Assembly: GCA_020638975.1 (NCBI GenBank)
Contig: JACKHN010000008.1
Span: 278,949 to 342,948 of the forward strand
Direction: 5' to 3'
Length of the DNA stretch: 64,000 bases
DNA from: Planctomycetaceae bacterium
Lineage (GTDB): Bacteria > Planctomycetota > Planctomycetia > Pirellulales > Pirellulaceae
Made by a program: the position numbers and the translations under genes
Shown: in pieces, positions 49,689 to 61,000 of the stretch
Numbering within the stretch: position 1 is the stretch's first letter
How the letters are laid out: the number at the start of each line of letters is the position of its first letter
The notes under the pieces: model-generated
Seen by the model: the letters and a program-made list of their open reading frames with translations, nothing else
The model's database searches: none
Told to the model about the DNA's origin: nothing

Positions 49689-52600
49689 GCAACGGCGACC
49701 GTTGGGAAACTGTCGCCGAGGTGGTCATCCCGAGACGATTCATACCGCCGCCTTCGGCTCGAACAGCCGCCATGGTAGCGCCGTCAGGTTGCATCACAGT
49801 GTTCCGCCACCATAGCGGAGATCGTGTAGCCTGACTGCTCGACGTCTGACGTCAACAACTCAAGTCGAGCGCCACCATCTTCCACTTGAAGAAGCGGTCA
49901 CCGCGTCGTCCCGAATCAGTGGTGACTGCCGCTGGGAGCGGTGCCGTCCTTGACGTAAACGATAACCGGCATCTGGTCGGAGTCAACCGACCCGCCGGCT
50001 TGCACTCAACGCCGAGTGTGAACGACGTCAGCTCGTCGACACGCACCGTGACAATCCGCCTTAAACGTACGCAATTTGGTGGGCGGTCCGCGCGACAGCG
50101 TCGACTTGATCCAAGCGAAGTCAAGCACGTTGATCGTTCGGCGAACCGGTTAGGCTTGAACGGCACGTTGGAAGCTGTCCTGCAGGTTCCCGACAGATCG
50201 ATCGGCTACCGCCGCCTGGCCAGCCGCACTTGATTCGTGAGCTCGTTGATCCAGTGTCCGCCACCATAGGCGGAGCGTCGTCCAGCTGACGCGATCAGTG
50301 ACGTCAACGAACTCAGGTCGAGCAAGCCGCCATCTTCCACTTGGAAGAAGCCGGCCTACTCGCGTCGTCCCCGAATCATGGCTGGTGATCGCCGCCGGCA
50401 TAGTAAAGCGGGTGCCTTGTCCTTGACGTAAAACGATGAACCGGTGACATCCGTCAGGTTCGGAGTCAGCACCGACCCGCCGGCTTGCACACTCAACGCC
50501 GAGTCGGTGAACGATGTCAAGCCGCTCAAGTCGACCGCGCGACCGGTGGTGACAAGCGTCCCGCCCTTAAACGACGCAATTTGCGACGTGGGCAAGGTTC
50601 CTGCGCCCGACAGCGTCACGTCGACTTGATCCAACGAAGTCAAGGCAGGCACGTTGATCGTGGTGTCGGCGAGACCGGTTAGGCTTGAACGGCGACCGTT
50701 GGGAAACTGCCCTGCCAGGTGGTCAGTCCCGACAGATCGATCTGGCTACCGCTGCCTTCGGCTCGAACAGTCACGCTATGATTCGTGAGCGCCGTCAGGT
50801 TGGGCATCAACAGCGTCCCGCCACCATAGGCGCGAAAGTACGTCGTCCAGCCCTGACTGTTCGACGTCAGTGACGTCAACGAACTCAAGTCGAGCAAGAC
50901 CATCTTCCACTTGAAAAGCGGTCTACCGCGTCGCCCCTGAATCAGGCGACTGCCGCTGGCATAGTAAAGCGGGTGCCTTGTCCCTTGACGTAAACGACGA
51001 ACCGGTGACATCCGTCAGGTTCGAGTCAGCACCGACCGCCGGCTTGCACACTCAACGCCGAGTCGGTGAACGACGTCACCGCCCAGTCGATCGCGCGACC
51101 GGTGGTGATCGATCCGCCCACGATCGACGGATTTGCCGTAGTAAGGTTCCGCCCGACAGCGTCACGTCGACTTGATCTAACGAAGTCAAGGCAGCACGTT
51201 GATCGTGGTGTCGGCGAGACCGGTTAGACTGAACGGCGACCGTTGGAAACTGTCCCGCCAGGTGGTCAGTCCCGACGATCGATCTGGCTACCGCTGCCTT
51301 CGGCTCGAAAGTCACGCTATGATTCGTGAGCCGCCAGGTTGGGCATCAACAGCGTCCCGCCACCATAGGCGCGAAAGTACGTCGTCAGCCCTGTTCGACG
51401 TCAGTGACGTCAACGAACTCAAGTCGAGCAAGCCACCATCTTCCACTTAAGAAGCGGTCTACCGCGTCGCCCTGAATCATGGCTGGGACTGCCGCTGGTA
51501 AAGCGGTGCCTGTCCCTGACGTAAACGACGAACCGGTGACATCCGTCAGGTTCGAGTCAGCACCGACCCGCCGGCTTCACACTCAACGCCGAGTCGGTGA
51601 ACGACGTCAAGCCGCTCAGTCGATCCGGCGACCGGTGGTGACGATCGATCCGCCCACGATCGACGTGATTTGCCCGTAGTCAAGGTTCCTGCGCCCGACA
51701 GCGTCACGTCGACGGTCTAACGAAGTCAAGGCAGGCACGTTGATCGTGGTGTCGGCGAGACCGGTTAGACTTGAACGGCGACCGTTGGGAAACTGTCCTT
51801 GCCAGGTGGTCAGTCCCGACAGATCGATCTGGCTACCGCTGCCTTCGGCTCGAACAGTCACGCTATGATTCGTGAGCGCCGTCAGGTTGGGCATCAACAG
51901 CGTCCCGCCACCATAGGCGCGAAAGTACGTCGTCCAGCCCTGACTGTTCGACGTCAGTGACGTCAACGAACTCAAGTCGAGCAAGCCACCATCTTCCACT
52001 TGAAAGAAGCGGTCTACTCGCGTCGCCCCTGAATCATGGCTGGTGACTGCCGCTGGCATAGTAAAGCGGGTGCCTTGTCCCTTGACGTAAAACGACGAAC
52101 CGGTGACATCCGTCAGGTTCGGAGTCAGCACCGACCCGCCGGCTTGCACACTCAACGCCGAGTCGGTGAACGACGTCAAGCCGCTCAAGTCGATCGCGCG
52201 ACCGGTGGTGACGATCGATCCGCCCACGATCGACGTGATTTGCCCCGTAGTCAAGGTTCCTGCGCCCGACAGCGTCACGTCGACTTGATCTAACGAAGTC
52301 AAGGCAGGCACGTTGATCGTGGTGTCGGCGAGACCGGTTAGACTTGAACGGCGACCGTTGGGAAACTGTCCTTGCCAGGTGGTCAGTCCCGACAGATCGA
52401 TCTGGCTACCGCTGCCTTCGGCTCGAACAGTCACGCTATGATTCGTGAGCGCCGTCAGGTTGGGCATCAACAGCGTCCCGCCACCATAGGCGCGAAAGTA
52501 CGTCGTCCAGCCCTGACTGTTCGACGTCAGTGACGTCAACGAACTCAAGTCGAGCAAGCCGCCATCTTCCACTTGAAAGAAGCGGTCTACTCGCGTCGTC

Positions 52601-52740
52601 CCCGAATCATGGCTGGTGACTGCCGCTGGCATAGTAAAGCGGGTGCCTTGTCCCTTGACGTAAAACGATGAACCGGTGACATCCGTCAGGTTCGGAATCG
52701 AAACGGATCCGAGTGACGTTAGCGTGATCGAGCTGTTATT
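49600..52740 (-). repeat. Tandem repeat of 573 bp (191 aa), about five to six copies
   Basis: The unit encodes NLTDVTGSSFYVKGQG ... DLSSLTSLTSNSQGW ... SVQAGGSVLTP. The copies right of about 51720 are near-identical and in frame. Copies to the left lose single bases or short blocks with rising frequency, so that their apparent period shrinks from 571 to about 480 bp. The fall in quality is positional, not phylogenetic, which points to consensus error in collapsed repeats. Confidence 0.85.
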
Positions 52741-55700
52741 GAAACCTGCTAGGCTGCCGGCGGTTAGACGTGAACCCTCGACTATCTGCAAAGTAGAGCG
52801 ATCGATACTCGCCAAATTCGGCATCGTGACGACGGCTCCCGCTTGAAGTATTAGCGTGTTTTCTTGGAACGCCGTCAGATTTGTGAACTCGTGCGCACCG
52901 CCCGCGATCGTCAGAGTCCCTAACGTGAATTCTTCGATTTGCCCGACCGACAAACTCGCGCCGGTGGCAATGTCGACCCGAACGTTAACCAGGCGTTGCA
53001 GGGCTGGTGCCTCGATGACACCGCCAGTTTGGACATTGAAGGAACCCGCCAGCATCGTCGTCAGCAGTGGCAGTCGCAGGGTGCCGGATTGCTCCGCCCG
53101 ATAGTTTCCTCCGCTGGGAACTGTCGACAACAGCGAGACATCCGCTTCCGCACCTTTCGCGAGCAGCACGGCATTGGACCGGAGTGATACCTCGTTAAAC
53201 AATCGCGACTCGCCGGTGATTGTCAGCGACTGGCCATTGATAGTAATTCGCTCGAAACTATACAGCCCACGCACTTGAACGGGCTGTCCCGAGATCGTAA
53301 TCTCGGCATCGACATTCGGCACTTCGATGAGAACATCGTCCTCGGGGCCGGGAACACGACCGTCGCTCCAGTTGGCCGAGTCATTCCATTGGCCACTTCC
53401 GCCGCCGATCCAGGATGAAGTAGGTGTTGACATGACGGTCGAAACCACGTCCGTGACTCGAACGACGTTGCCGCGGTCGTCGTAGTCGTACGCCGTCACG
53501 TTACCTCGCGCGTCGAATCGTTGCACGATCAGGTTGAGTGCATTGCGAGTCGTCGCTGACACCGATCCGAGACTATCCTCGATTTTGGTCGGTTGCCCCA
53601 GGAGGTCGAGTGTCGCCCGAATGGCGTTTCCTTTCGAGTCCACATACGTGGCCACGCGGTCCGCGATTGGTGTCGCCGCCGTCTGCCAACTGGTATTACG
53701 TCCCTCGATTGCGACGCTTTGAGACTGTACAGGAGAGACACTCGCCGCAGAGCCGTCCGGAAACTTCACGGCAATTACTCGACCGAGTTCGTCGAACACA
53801 TCCTCGCCCCGGTTTCCGTTGGCATCGGTCATGCTGATGGGATGGTGTCGGTCGTCGTACTCCCACGATGTTGCCGCACCATCAGGTTCTATGATGCGAG
53901 TAAGATTGCCTCGTTCATCGTGCTCGAATCGCGTGACTCGACCATAGGGATTCGTCACGGATGTCAACAAACCGCCCGTATATTCGAAGTGAGTTGTCAG
54001 TTGCACGGGATCGATAATATCGGTCAGGCGACCTGCGGTATAGCGATACTGTGTCGTATTGCCGTTGCGATCACGTTCAAACGCCAGCTTGTTGTCGGCA
54101 TTGAATTGAAAGACGGCCTGGTCCTTCAGCGTGCGGCGAAACGTGCCGTCTGCCAACCTTTCCATCGTCGAGAAGTCACCAAGCGGGGACACATACGGCT
54201 GTCCCACCGCAGGCGGCGCACCAAATCTTTGAGTCGCGCTGCTGCCATCAATCAACAGCAGTGATCCGTCCACATGCTCGACGATCTCCTGCACTCCCAT
54301 GATCGCCCAACCGCTTCCCAGCGAGCTGCTAGCCAAATTCACGATGCTGACGGTCGGTGATGAAGTGATTAGCCTCCCCGCAATTGGGGCGTTCGAGTTT
54401 CCTGTCAGCGTGCCGGTCTTCAAATGGAACTGATACTGTCCCGACGGAAAACGGCTCATGTCCGCAATTAAGGAGCCACCTAGTTGAACGCTGATGCCAG
54501 CCGAACATGAGGGAAGACTCCAGAAGCCCGACGAAAGCGACGAAGTCGTGCCGTTCTGTTCCACGCTTAGTTCGGCGACGAGGCGCTGCACTCCCCCTCC
54601 AGTGCTTCCGAAAACACACTGAAATGTCGACATGAATTGAATGATCGGTCGCGTGTCGGCGTGCAGCGAGTTGTATACGAAGTTCAGGCTGCGACTTTTG
54701 CCTTGTGAGTAGTATCTAGCGACAGCGTGGCGTTCGATGATCGCGCCGGAATGAAGATCCACACGCGACTGTGCCGGGCAGGTCATCCTATCTTCGTCAC
54801 ACTCGGGTTCATCCACACTCACTTCCGTATCAATAGCCTGGAGGATGAAGGCATGCCAACTGCTGTTGCGAATTCCACCGCTAATCGTCTCCACAAGGCT
54901 TCCGTCCGTACTCACCCGACCCTCGCCAACGATTTCGAACTCACCCGTGATTGGACTGATCGACCATAAGTCCATCTTAGTGCCGGGAGCCCAGCCAGCA
55001 CGGTTAGGTAACGATAGTGGCGCTGGGGTGGCGAACACCATTTCGCCCGGTTGAATCGTCACGACTAAGTCCGGAAGTAGCCCCTCAGGCAAAGCGGCGG
55101 GTGTGAGGTTGGGTGGGACTTCGGTAATGGAAAGCGCGCCAGTGAACGGTGTTCCTTGCTGATTCATGAGCGTTCCGGCTTTCACCATGACTTCAGCGCC
55201 AGGGACGGCGGCGGTCGTGACGGTCGTGTCTAGTGCTGGATTGATCGTCACGCCATTCGCCATGTCCAGCGCCGGCAAATAGATCGGTCGGTCGATGACG
55301 TTGTTCACTCCAGCGAATACGTTGTGTTCCAGCACGAGTGGCAATTTTTCCGCGATAAACGGGTAGGCCTGCGGGCCGGGGAATAACTCGCCGCGGATCT
55401 TGATCGTGTCGCTGACAAGGGGCCCTGAGCCGAGATCCAATGTGAACCTGCCGTCCGGCATCGTCAGACCTTGCACTGCGCCAATCTCGACTTGCATGCC
55501 GGACAACGGCATTTGATGGATGTCGAGAATGATGCCCGAGACTCGTGTCGTGGTGATCGGATCGGCTTCAACTTCCAGCGTTATCGCTTGCGTGGATGTG
55601 GCTGTCCCGTCGTTGGCTCGAATGTTGAATTGGTACGTGCCGATGTCGGAGGGAGCGGGACTGAAAGTAAGGTTTCCGGCTGCTGAGAGAAAACCGTTCG

Positions 55701-56973
55701 GCAATCGCTGATCGCTCTGAAGGGAGAACGTGACGCTGTCTCCATCGGCATCGGTGGCCGATATCGGTACGTGCAACGTATCGCCTGGTAGGACGGAGAG
55801 ATTGCCAATCGGCGCAATGATGGGTGCACGATTGTTCCCGAGGCTGACGACGGTCGGTTTCAGGTCGATGTGTGCTCGCGACGGATTTGCAAACTCAAGC
55901 AAGATCGAGCGAGAAGTTATGCCTCGCGACAGGCCTCCGTTAGGGATCGCTGGTTGCAAGTTGACATAAGGCACGCCCGCCGACGTCGTTCCGGATCGGT
56001 TCCGCAATTCGACTGACGACGGCAGGCCCGGGAAGGTAAGTGCGACGTTGCGGCCCGTCGTTGTCTCGCCTGCCTTGAGACGAACTTCGACTTGCAGCAA
56101 ACCGGAAGTCGAGTCAAAGCGAACTTGGCTAAAGTCAATCGAAGGATTTGCCAACGGCAAGTACGTACTCAGATCGGTGGCGTCGCCGATCCGCGATAGC
56201 GGTGAATTGAGATTGAAGCGAGCGCCTGGTGTTGCTTCGGCATCAACATCGTTTGACAAGGGACGCACGGAAACTTGGCCAGCTGCTTGGGTGTTCCCGT
56301 TGATGTATTGCAATCGTAGCAATCCGGTTTCCCGGTCGCCAAGTGAGCTGAGATCAATGTCGATCACATCGCCATCGAAACGCACCAATCCGGTCGCCAT
56401 TTCGGTGCGTTGCCCGATCTTGCTGAACAACGCAGTTCCCGGTGTGCCTTGATCCAGTAGCGTCTTCGATCGGTCTTGTGGATCAACCAGATACAGATTA
56501 AAGACGTCGTCAATGCTGGTCGCCGAGTCGGCGTCCCCTAAGACGGCATCTAAGGCGAGACGATAGTGTCGAGCTCCACTCGTTTGCCCGAGCGTGATCG
56601 GAAAATCGAATTCAGAAACGAAATCCGCTTCGCGCAACACAAAGGCACTTCCGCTATTGCCTGCGATCAAAACGTTGATCACTTGCAACACATCGATAGG
56701 GGCAACAACATTATCTCCCGAGACGTCGAGATACGGCTGGCTCCCATCGGATGGTCTGACCGCTGGTAAAGTGTGTGGGCCTTTTGAGTTCAGGACATTG
56801 ATGATTTGTAGTGCATCAATCGGAAATACCGAATTGTCATTATTGACGTCGAATGGATTGACGGGATTTCGCCAGTCGACGGCCAACATCAGCCGAGGCT
56901 CGAGCGACTCGAAGTAGCGATTTCGGGTCCGTCTTCGTGATCGCAATTTGTTGCGGCGGTGGCGGTTGCTCAT
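51616..56973 (-). CDS. Giant secreted RHS/dockerin protein, N-terminal part
   Basis: 1,785 codons open from the ATG at 56973; the whole gene probably runs to 46759 (about 3,300 aa). It begins with basic residues and SLEPRLMLAV, the planctomycete export motif, then two dockerin-like segments (NPFDVNNDNSVFPIDALQIINVL and VSGDNVVAPIDVLQVINVL), a cadherin-like domain (PIIAPIGNLSVLPGDTLHVP), a carboxypeptidase-regulatory-like fold, YD repeats (about 990-1190), a GxWNDSANWSDGRVPGPEDD parallel-beta domain, and the 191-residue repeats. It is presumably a surface-exposed or released polymorphic toxin. Confidence 0.85.
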   Translation of the reverse strand: MSNRHRRNKLRSRRRTRNRYFESLEPRLMLAVDWRNPVNPFDVNNDNSVFPIDALQIINVLNSKGPHTLPAVRPSDGSQPYLDVSGDNVVAPIDVLQVINVLIAGNSGSAFVLREADFVSEFDFPITLGQTSGARHYRLALDAVLGDADSATSIDDVFNLYLVDPQDRSKTLLDQGTPGTALFSKIGQRTEMATGLVRFDGDVIDIDLSSLGDRETGLLRLQYINGNTQAAGQVSVRPLSNDVDAEATPGARFNLNSPLSRIGDATDLSTYLPLANPSIDFSQVRFDSTSGLLQVEVRLKAGETTTGRNVALTFPGLPSSVELRNRSGTTSAGVPYVNLQPAIPNGGLSRGITSRSILLEFANPSRAHIDLKPTVVSLGNNRAPIIAPIGNLSVLPGDTLHVPISATDADGDSVTFSLQSDQRLPNGFLSAAGNLTFSPAPSDIGTYQFNIRANDGTATSTQAITLEVEADPITTTRVSGIILDIHQMPLSGMQVEIGAVQGLTMPDGRFTLDLGSGPLVSDTIKIRGELFPGPQAYPFIAEKLPLVLEHNVFAGVNNVIDRPIYLPALDMANGVTINPALDTTVTTAAVPGAEVMVKAGTLMNQQGTPFTGALSITEVPPNLTPAALPEGLLPDLVVTIQPGEMVFATPAPLSLPNRAGWAPGTKMDLWSISPITGEFEIVGEGRVSTDGSLVETISGGIRNSSWHAFILQAIDTEVSVDEPECDEDRMTCPAQSRVDLHSGAIIERHAVARYYSQGKSRSLNFVYNSLHADTRPIIQFMSTFQCVFGSTGGGVQRLVAELSVEQNGTTSSLSSGFWSLPSCSAGISVQLGGSLIADMSRFPSGQYQFHLKTGTLTGNSNAPIAGRLITSSPTVSIVNLASSSLGSGWAIMGVQEIVEHVDGSLLLIDGSSATQRFGAPPAVGQPYVSPLGDFSTMERLADGTFRRTLKDQAVFQFNADNKLAFERDRNGNTTQYRYTAGRLTDIIDPVQLTTHFEYTGGLLTSVTNPYGRVTRFEHDERGNLTRIIEPDGAATSWEYDDRHHPISMTDANGNRGEDVFDELGRVIAVKFPDGSAASVSPVQSQSVAIEGRNTSWQTAATPIADRVATYVDSKGNAIRATLDLLGQPTKIEDSLGSVSATTRNALNLIVQRFDARGNVTAYDYDDRGNVVRVTDVVSTVMSTPTSSWIGGGSGQWNDSANWSDGRVPGPEDDVLIEVPNVDAEITISGQPVQVRGLYSFERITINGQSLTITGESRLFNEVSLRSNAVLLAKGAEADVSLLSTVPSGGNYRAEQSGTLRLPLLTTMLAGSFNVQTGGVIEAPALQRLVNVRVDIATGASLSVGQIEEFTLGTLTIAGGAHEFTNLTAFQENTLILQAGAVVTMPNLASIDRSTLQIVEGSRLTAGSLAGFNNSSITLTSLGSVSIPNLTDVTGSSFYVKGQGTRFTMPAAVTSHDSGTTRVDRFFQVEDGGLLDLSSLTSLTSNSQGWTTYFRAYGGGTLLMPNLTALTNHSVTVRAEGSGSQIDLSGLTTWQGQFPNGRRSSLTGLADTTINVPALTSLDQVDVTLSGAGTLTTGQITSIVGGSIVTTGRAIDLSGLTSFTDSALSVQAGGSVLTPNLTDVTGSSFYVKGQGTRFTMPAAVTSHDSGATRVDRFFQVEDGGLLDLSSLTSLTSNSQGWTTYFRAYGGGTLLMPNLTALTNHSVTVRAEGSGSQIDLSGLTTWQGQFPNGRRSSLTGLADTTINVPALTSLDRRRDAVGRRNLDYGQITSIVGGSIVTTGRRID

Positions 56974-57002
56974 GGTGTGGCTGTCTCGTGTGCCGGGCGG
57001 TC

Positions 57003-57136
57003 CAGGGCTTTTCGGTTTTTCAATTTAGGTCGTCACCAGCAATCGAAACCCGAAACGTAAGTGAGGAATTCACGGTGTTCGCCTCGCTGACGCTTCGGGT
57101 TACAAACTACACAGTTTGAAAAACCGAAAAGCCCTG
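57003..57136. repeat. Intergenic element with 21-bp inverted ends
   Basis: Perfect inverted ends CAGGGCTTTTCGGTTTTTCAA (split as 57003-57023) and its complement at 57116-57136 enclose 92 bp that itself contains GAAACCCGAA/TTCGGGTT. Ends resemble those of the elements at 4838-4942 and 10697-10832. It lies in the 321-bp gap between the giant RHS gene and the ECF sigma gene; the rest of the gap shows no gene. Confidence 0.75.
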
Positions 57137-57294
57137 CCGGGCGGTCGTCGCAACTTGCAAGGAAAACCGGCCGGGAACTATGATCGGTGTGTTAGGATGG
57201 AGCTAACGGTGTAGGTAACTCCCTATCATGTAAATCGAACCTGACTGGTGTGTTTTGACACGACGTTCAGCTTTCCTGGTGTTTTTTGCGATTT

Positions 57295-57936
57295 ATGTCG
57301 AACGAAGGCTCTGTGACCGCTTGGCTCCCGCTGCTCGAACGTGGCGATTCCCGTGCGGACGAATGGCTGGTTAGCACTTATTTCGAGCAGGTGGCGCGGA
57401 TCGCTCGACGCCAGTTGGGACTGGCGCCGCGACGGGCGGCGGATGAGGAAGATGTTGCGAATTCCGTGTTCCGACTGTTCCTAGAGCGAGCCAAGGACGG
57501 CGGCTTCAAGCAACTGGCTGATCGCAATGACTTGCATCGCATATTGCTGCTGTTAACAAAACGCCGCGCGATCGATTACTACCGACGAGCCATGCGACGT
57601 CGGCAGCTCGAAGTCGGAGAATCTGGCCTTGTCCAAGCCGCCGACTCGCGGATTCGGTTCGAGGATATCGCGGCGACGCAGGCTCCGAGCGATCTGGTTC
57701 TGGAGATTGCCGAAGAAATTCGAGAGCTGTTTTCAGATATCGACTGCCAAGACTTACACCTCGACCAAATCGCCATGCTGCGATTACAAGGCTATTCCGC
57801 TGGTGAGATCGCTGTTCGGGTGGGATGTCTTCCTCGCACGATCTATCGGCGATTGAGCCTGATTCAATCGAGATGGCAATGTCGAGCCGATGCGGATCAA
57901 GCGGCTTCGAACGGCGCGACTGACGAGGCTGGGTAG
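57295..57936 (+). CDS. ECF-type RNA polymerase sigma factor (planctomycete Sigma70_ECF group)
   Basis: 213 aa from the ATG at 57295; a TTG three codons earlier is also possible. Region 2 is seen as ADEWLVSTYFEQVARIARRQL then EEDVANSVFRLFLERAKDGGF, and region 4 as DQIAMLRLQGYSAGEIAVRVGCLPRTIYRRLSLIQSRW. Planctomycetes have many such factors, often paired with Ser/Thr kinases instead of classical anti-sigma factors. Here the kinase fusion follows after 147 bp, so phosphorylation may control this factor. Confidence 0.9.
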   Translation: MSNEGSVTAWLPLLERGDSRADEWLVSTYFEQVARIARRQLGLAPRRAADEEDVANSVFRLFLERAKDGGFKQLADRNDLHRILLLLTKRRAIDYYRRAMRRRQLEVGESGLVQAADSRIRFEDIAATQAPSDLVLEIAEEIRELFSDIDCQDLHLDQIAMLRLQGYSAGEIAVRVGCLPRTIYRRLSLIQSRWQCRADADQAASNGATDEAG

Positions 57937-58083
57937 ACTGGCAACTCCGTTGCGCGGCCAAGCCTCAGGCTACAAAGTTGCTGCACTGTGTGTCACAATT
58001 CTCGCCCGGCCATCGAGTAGCAGTAGTAGGGCGCTGTTGCCAATCACCAAGCCACTGCCACGAGGGCTGACGGGAACGCTGAC

Positions 58084-61000
58084 ATGTCGGATGCAGAGAA
58101 CAAGCGAGAGGCTTCATGGGTAGTGACCTTTGCCCGTGAACGAATAGCCGCGAAGTTTGAAGCCGAACTGAGAACTGGCGTCGAGCCCTCGATCGAAGCG
58201 TATCTGGATAACCAAGCTGGAAAGTCAGACGGCCAGTTGCTGCAGGTTTTGCTGGAGATCGAACTCGACTATCAGTCTCAACGCGATAGGCTGCCGGACA
58301 AGTCGGCATATCTTCTGCGGTTCCCGGAGCACCACGCGATTGTCGATTCGGTGTTCGACTCGATCCATCACGGCACCGTTACGCTATGGGACACCGAGCC
58401 TTATCAATTGAGCTGGGACGACTGTAATCTTGTGGCCGGGCAACATTTTGGTCGATTTGAATTGCTGGAAGAGATTGGCCGAGGCGGCATGGGTGTTGTG
58501 TTTCGGGCTCGTGATCGCCGCACAAGCGAGATTGTTGCGCTGAAGGTACTGCGACACTACAACGATACCCAGTGGCCGCAGTTGGCTGCCGAAACAACCG
58601 CGGTCAGCCAGTTGAAGTGCGATGGAATCATCCCTGTCTTGGAGAGCGATGAAGCGAACGGAATTCACTATCTGACGATGCCTTTCGTTTCCGCCAAAAC
58701 CTTGCGTGACGTCCGCCACGAAGCACCGATCTCGCCAGAACGTGCGGTCAAGTGGGTCGAGCAGGTTGCTAGGTCGCTGCACGCAGCACACAAGATTGGT
58801 GTGGTTCACCGGGATATTAAGCCGCGTAATTTGCTGCTGGACGAAGAGGATCGCGTGTTAATCGCCGACTTTGGATTGGCCCTGACCGACGAAGACTTCG
58901 GGCTGGCATCAGGTGTTGCCGGGACGCCGTTGTATATGAGCCCCGAGCAAGCGCGCGGCGAAGCACAGCACGTAGACGGGCGTAGCGATATCTTCAGCCT
59001 GGGCATTGTGCTCTACGAGTTACTGACCGGTTTGAATCCTTTCGATTCGCCGCACGCCACGCGCAGCAATGTCTTGCAGAGAATTCGTACGTCGCCGGTA
59101 CGACCGATGCGACAGCGCGTCGATATTCTCCCCGAACTGGATCGCATCTGTTTGAAAGCCATGGCCAAGTCGCCGCAAGATCGATTCGCCACGGCAGAGG
59201 ACTTTGCCAATGCATTGCAGGACGTCCGAACGAAGTTGAGAACACAAAGGATTGTACCGCCGACGGTGATCTACGCCGGCAGCGCGATGTTACTGGCTGC
59301 GTGTTGCATGGCGATCTGGGCGGCGGGCTTAGACACTCGCTTCCTGACCTCGGCACGCTCCGTATCAATTCCATCGCCAGCAGCAGATGCCACCGGCAAG
59401 CAGAGTGCCGATAACCTAGCATGGCCAGTAGAAGTAAACGAAGTATTGGCCACTCTGCGTGATGCCTCACCGCAACAGCAAGACATCTGGCAGCTATTTG
59501 CTTCGCAGCCTGATGGCACACGTCGCTCGCAGTTGATTTGTGGCTTGGCTCGAGCGGGGGTTGCGCCAGAGAAACTCATCCAGCGGATTGCAGCGGAATC
59601 GGATGCCTCCATTCGCTCGGCGTTGCTCCTGGCCCTTGGAGAATACTCGGAAACCTCGCTACCGCAGTCGATTCGCGACGAGTTCTCCGATGAGCTGTTG
59701 GATCTTTATCAGCATGACCCCAGCCCGCAAGTTCATGCCGCCACGGAATGGCTCGCTCGACGTTGGGGCTACAGTTCATCACTCGAAGAGATCCGTCGTA
59801 GGTTGCAGCTGAAGCTCATACCGTTTGATGGTGGTTGGTATGAAACGCTGCAAGGGCAAACGATGGTCGTCTTGCCAGCCGCGGATTTCGTAATGGGATC
59901 GCCCCGTGACCACGTGCCAGCCGATCGATCGATTCGGCGTGACGAAACGCAGCGAACGGTATCTATCGAGCATGCCTTTGCGATCTCAAGTCATGAGATT
60001 ACTCTGGCTCAATTCGAGCGAGCGAAGTCAGGGATGCCGTCCGCTTCGAACGAGACCGCGCAAAAGCCGTACAACCGGCAGTGTACATGGCAGGACGCGG
60101 CTTGGTACTGCAATCGATTGAGCGAGCAGGAAGGCATCTCGGCGACGCAACAATGCTACATGGAGATCACGCAACCGGACGGTTCGAAGACGTATCGCGA
60201 AAAGAACAACGCTTTGCTGTTGCGAGGTTACCGGTTGCCGACCGAAGCCGAATGGGAGTACGCGTGTCGAGCCGGATCGACGACCGAATGCTATTTTGGA
60301 AGTGACATTCGACTGTTGCCTTTCTATGCACATTGTGGAGCGCTAGACGCGACCACTCCGCAGCAAGTTGGCTTACTCAAGCCAAACGACTTCGGGTTGT
60401 TTGACATGTTGGGCAACGTCTCAGAATGGGTGCAAGACCAAGTAGTGATCGAGGATGGGCGGCGATTTCGCTACTTGCGCGGTGGATCAGTTTGGACCAA
60501 CACCGAAGACGTGCGATCAGCGAATCGCTTCCTTCTTGCCGAAGACTTTACGACATCGCGGCTGGGGTTTCGCGTAGCGCGTACGATTCGCCCCATTCCG
60601 CTCCTTGCGTCCGACGCGGTGGCGCTGTTAGTTGGACCGGTTGCAACCGACGCGCCGGATGACAAAGCGTCCGATCAGGAAATCTTTGAGGAGATCACGT
60701 CTAAACAGACCGTATCCCTGGGCACGTGGAACCGCGGCTCCGTTCGCGCCCGACGATTTCGGTTGGTCAATCGAAGCCCGGAAGCGATAGAGATTGGCGG
60801 CGTGGGTTTGCCGCATGACGTGCTGATCGTCGAGCCACCGTCGATCGACGTGATCCCGGCAGGACAGTTCGCTGAGTTCTCGGTCGCCCTGCGAGATTTT
60901 GGCGTGGGGCCACGCAACTCGTTCATACAAGTGTCGTTTGAGAAGCAGAGCGAATCGGAACGCGTTTCTGTTCGCGTGTGTGGCTCCATCGATGGCGTGA

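Noticed and set aside
48617..49778. Plus-strand frames over the YD-repeat region (128, 170 and 193 codons)
   Set aside because: Antisense to clear YD repeats; no independent protein features.
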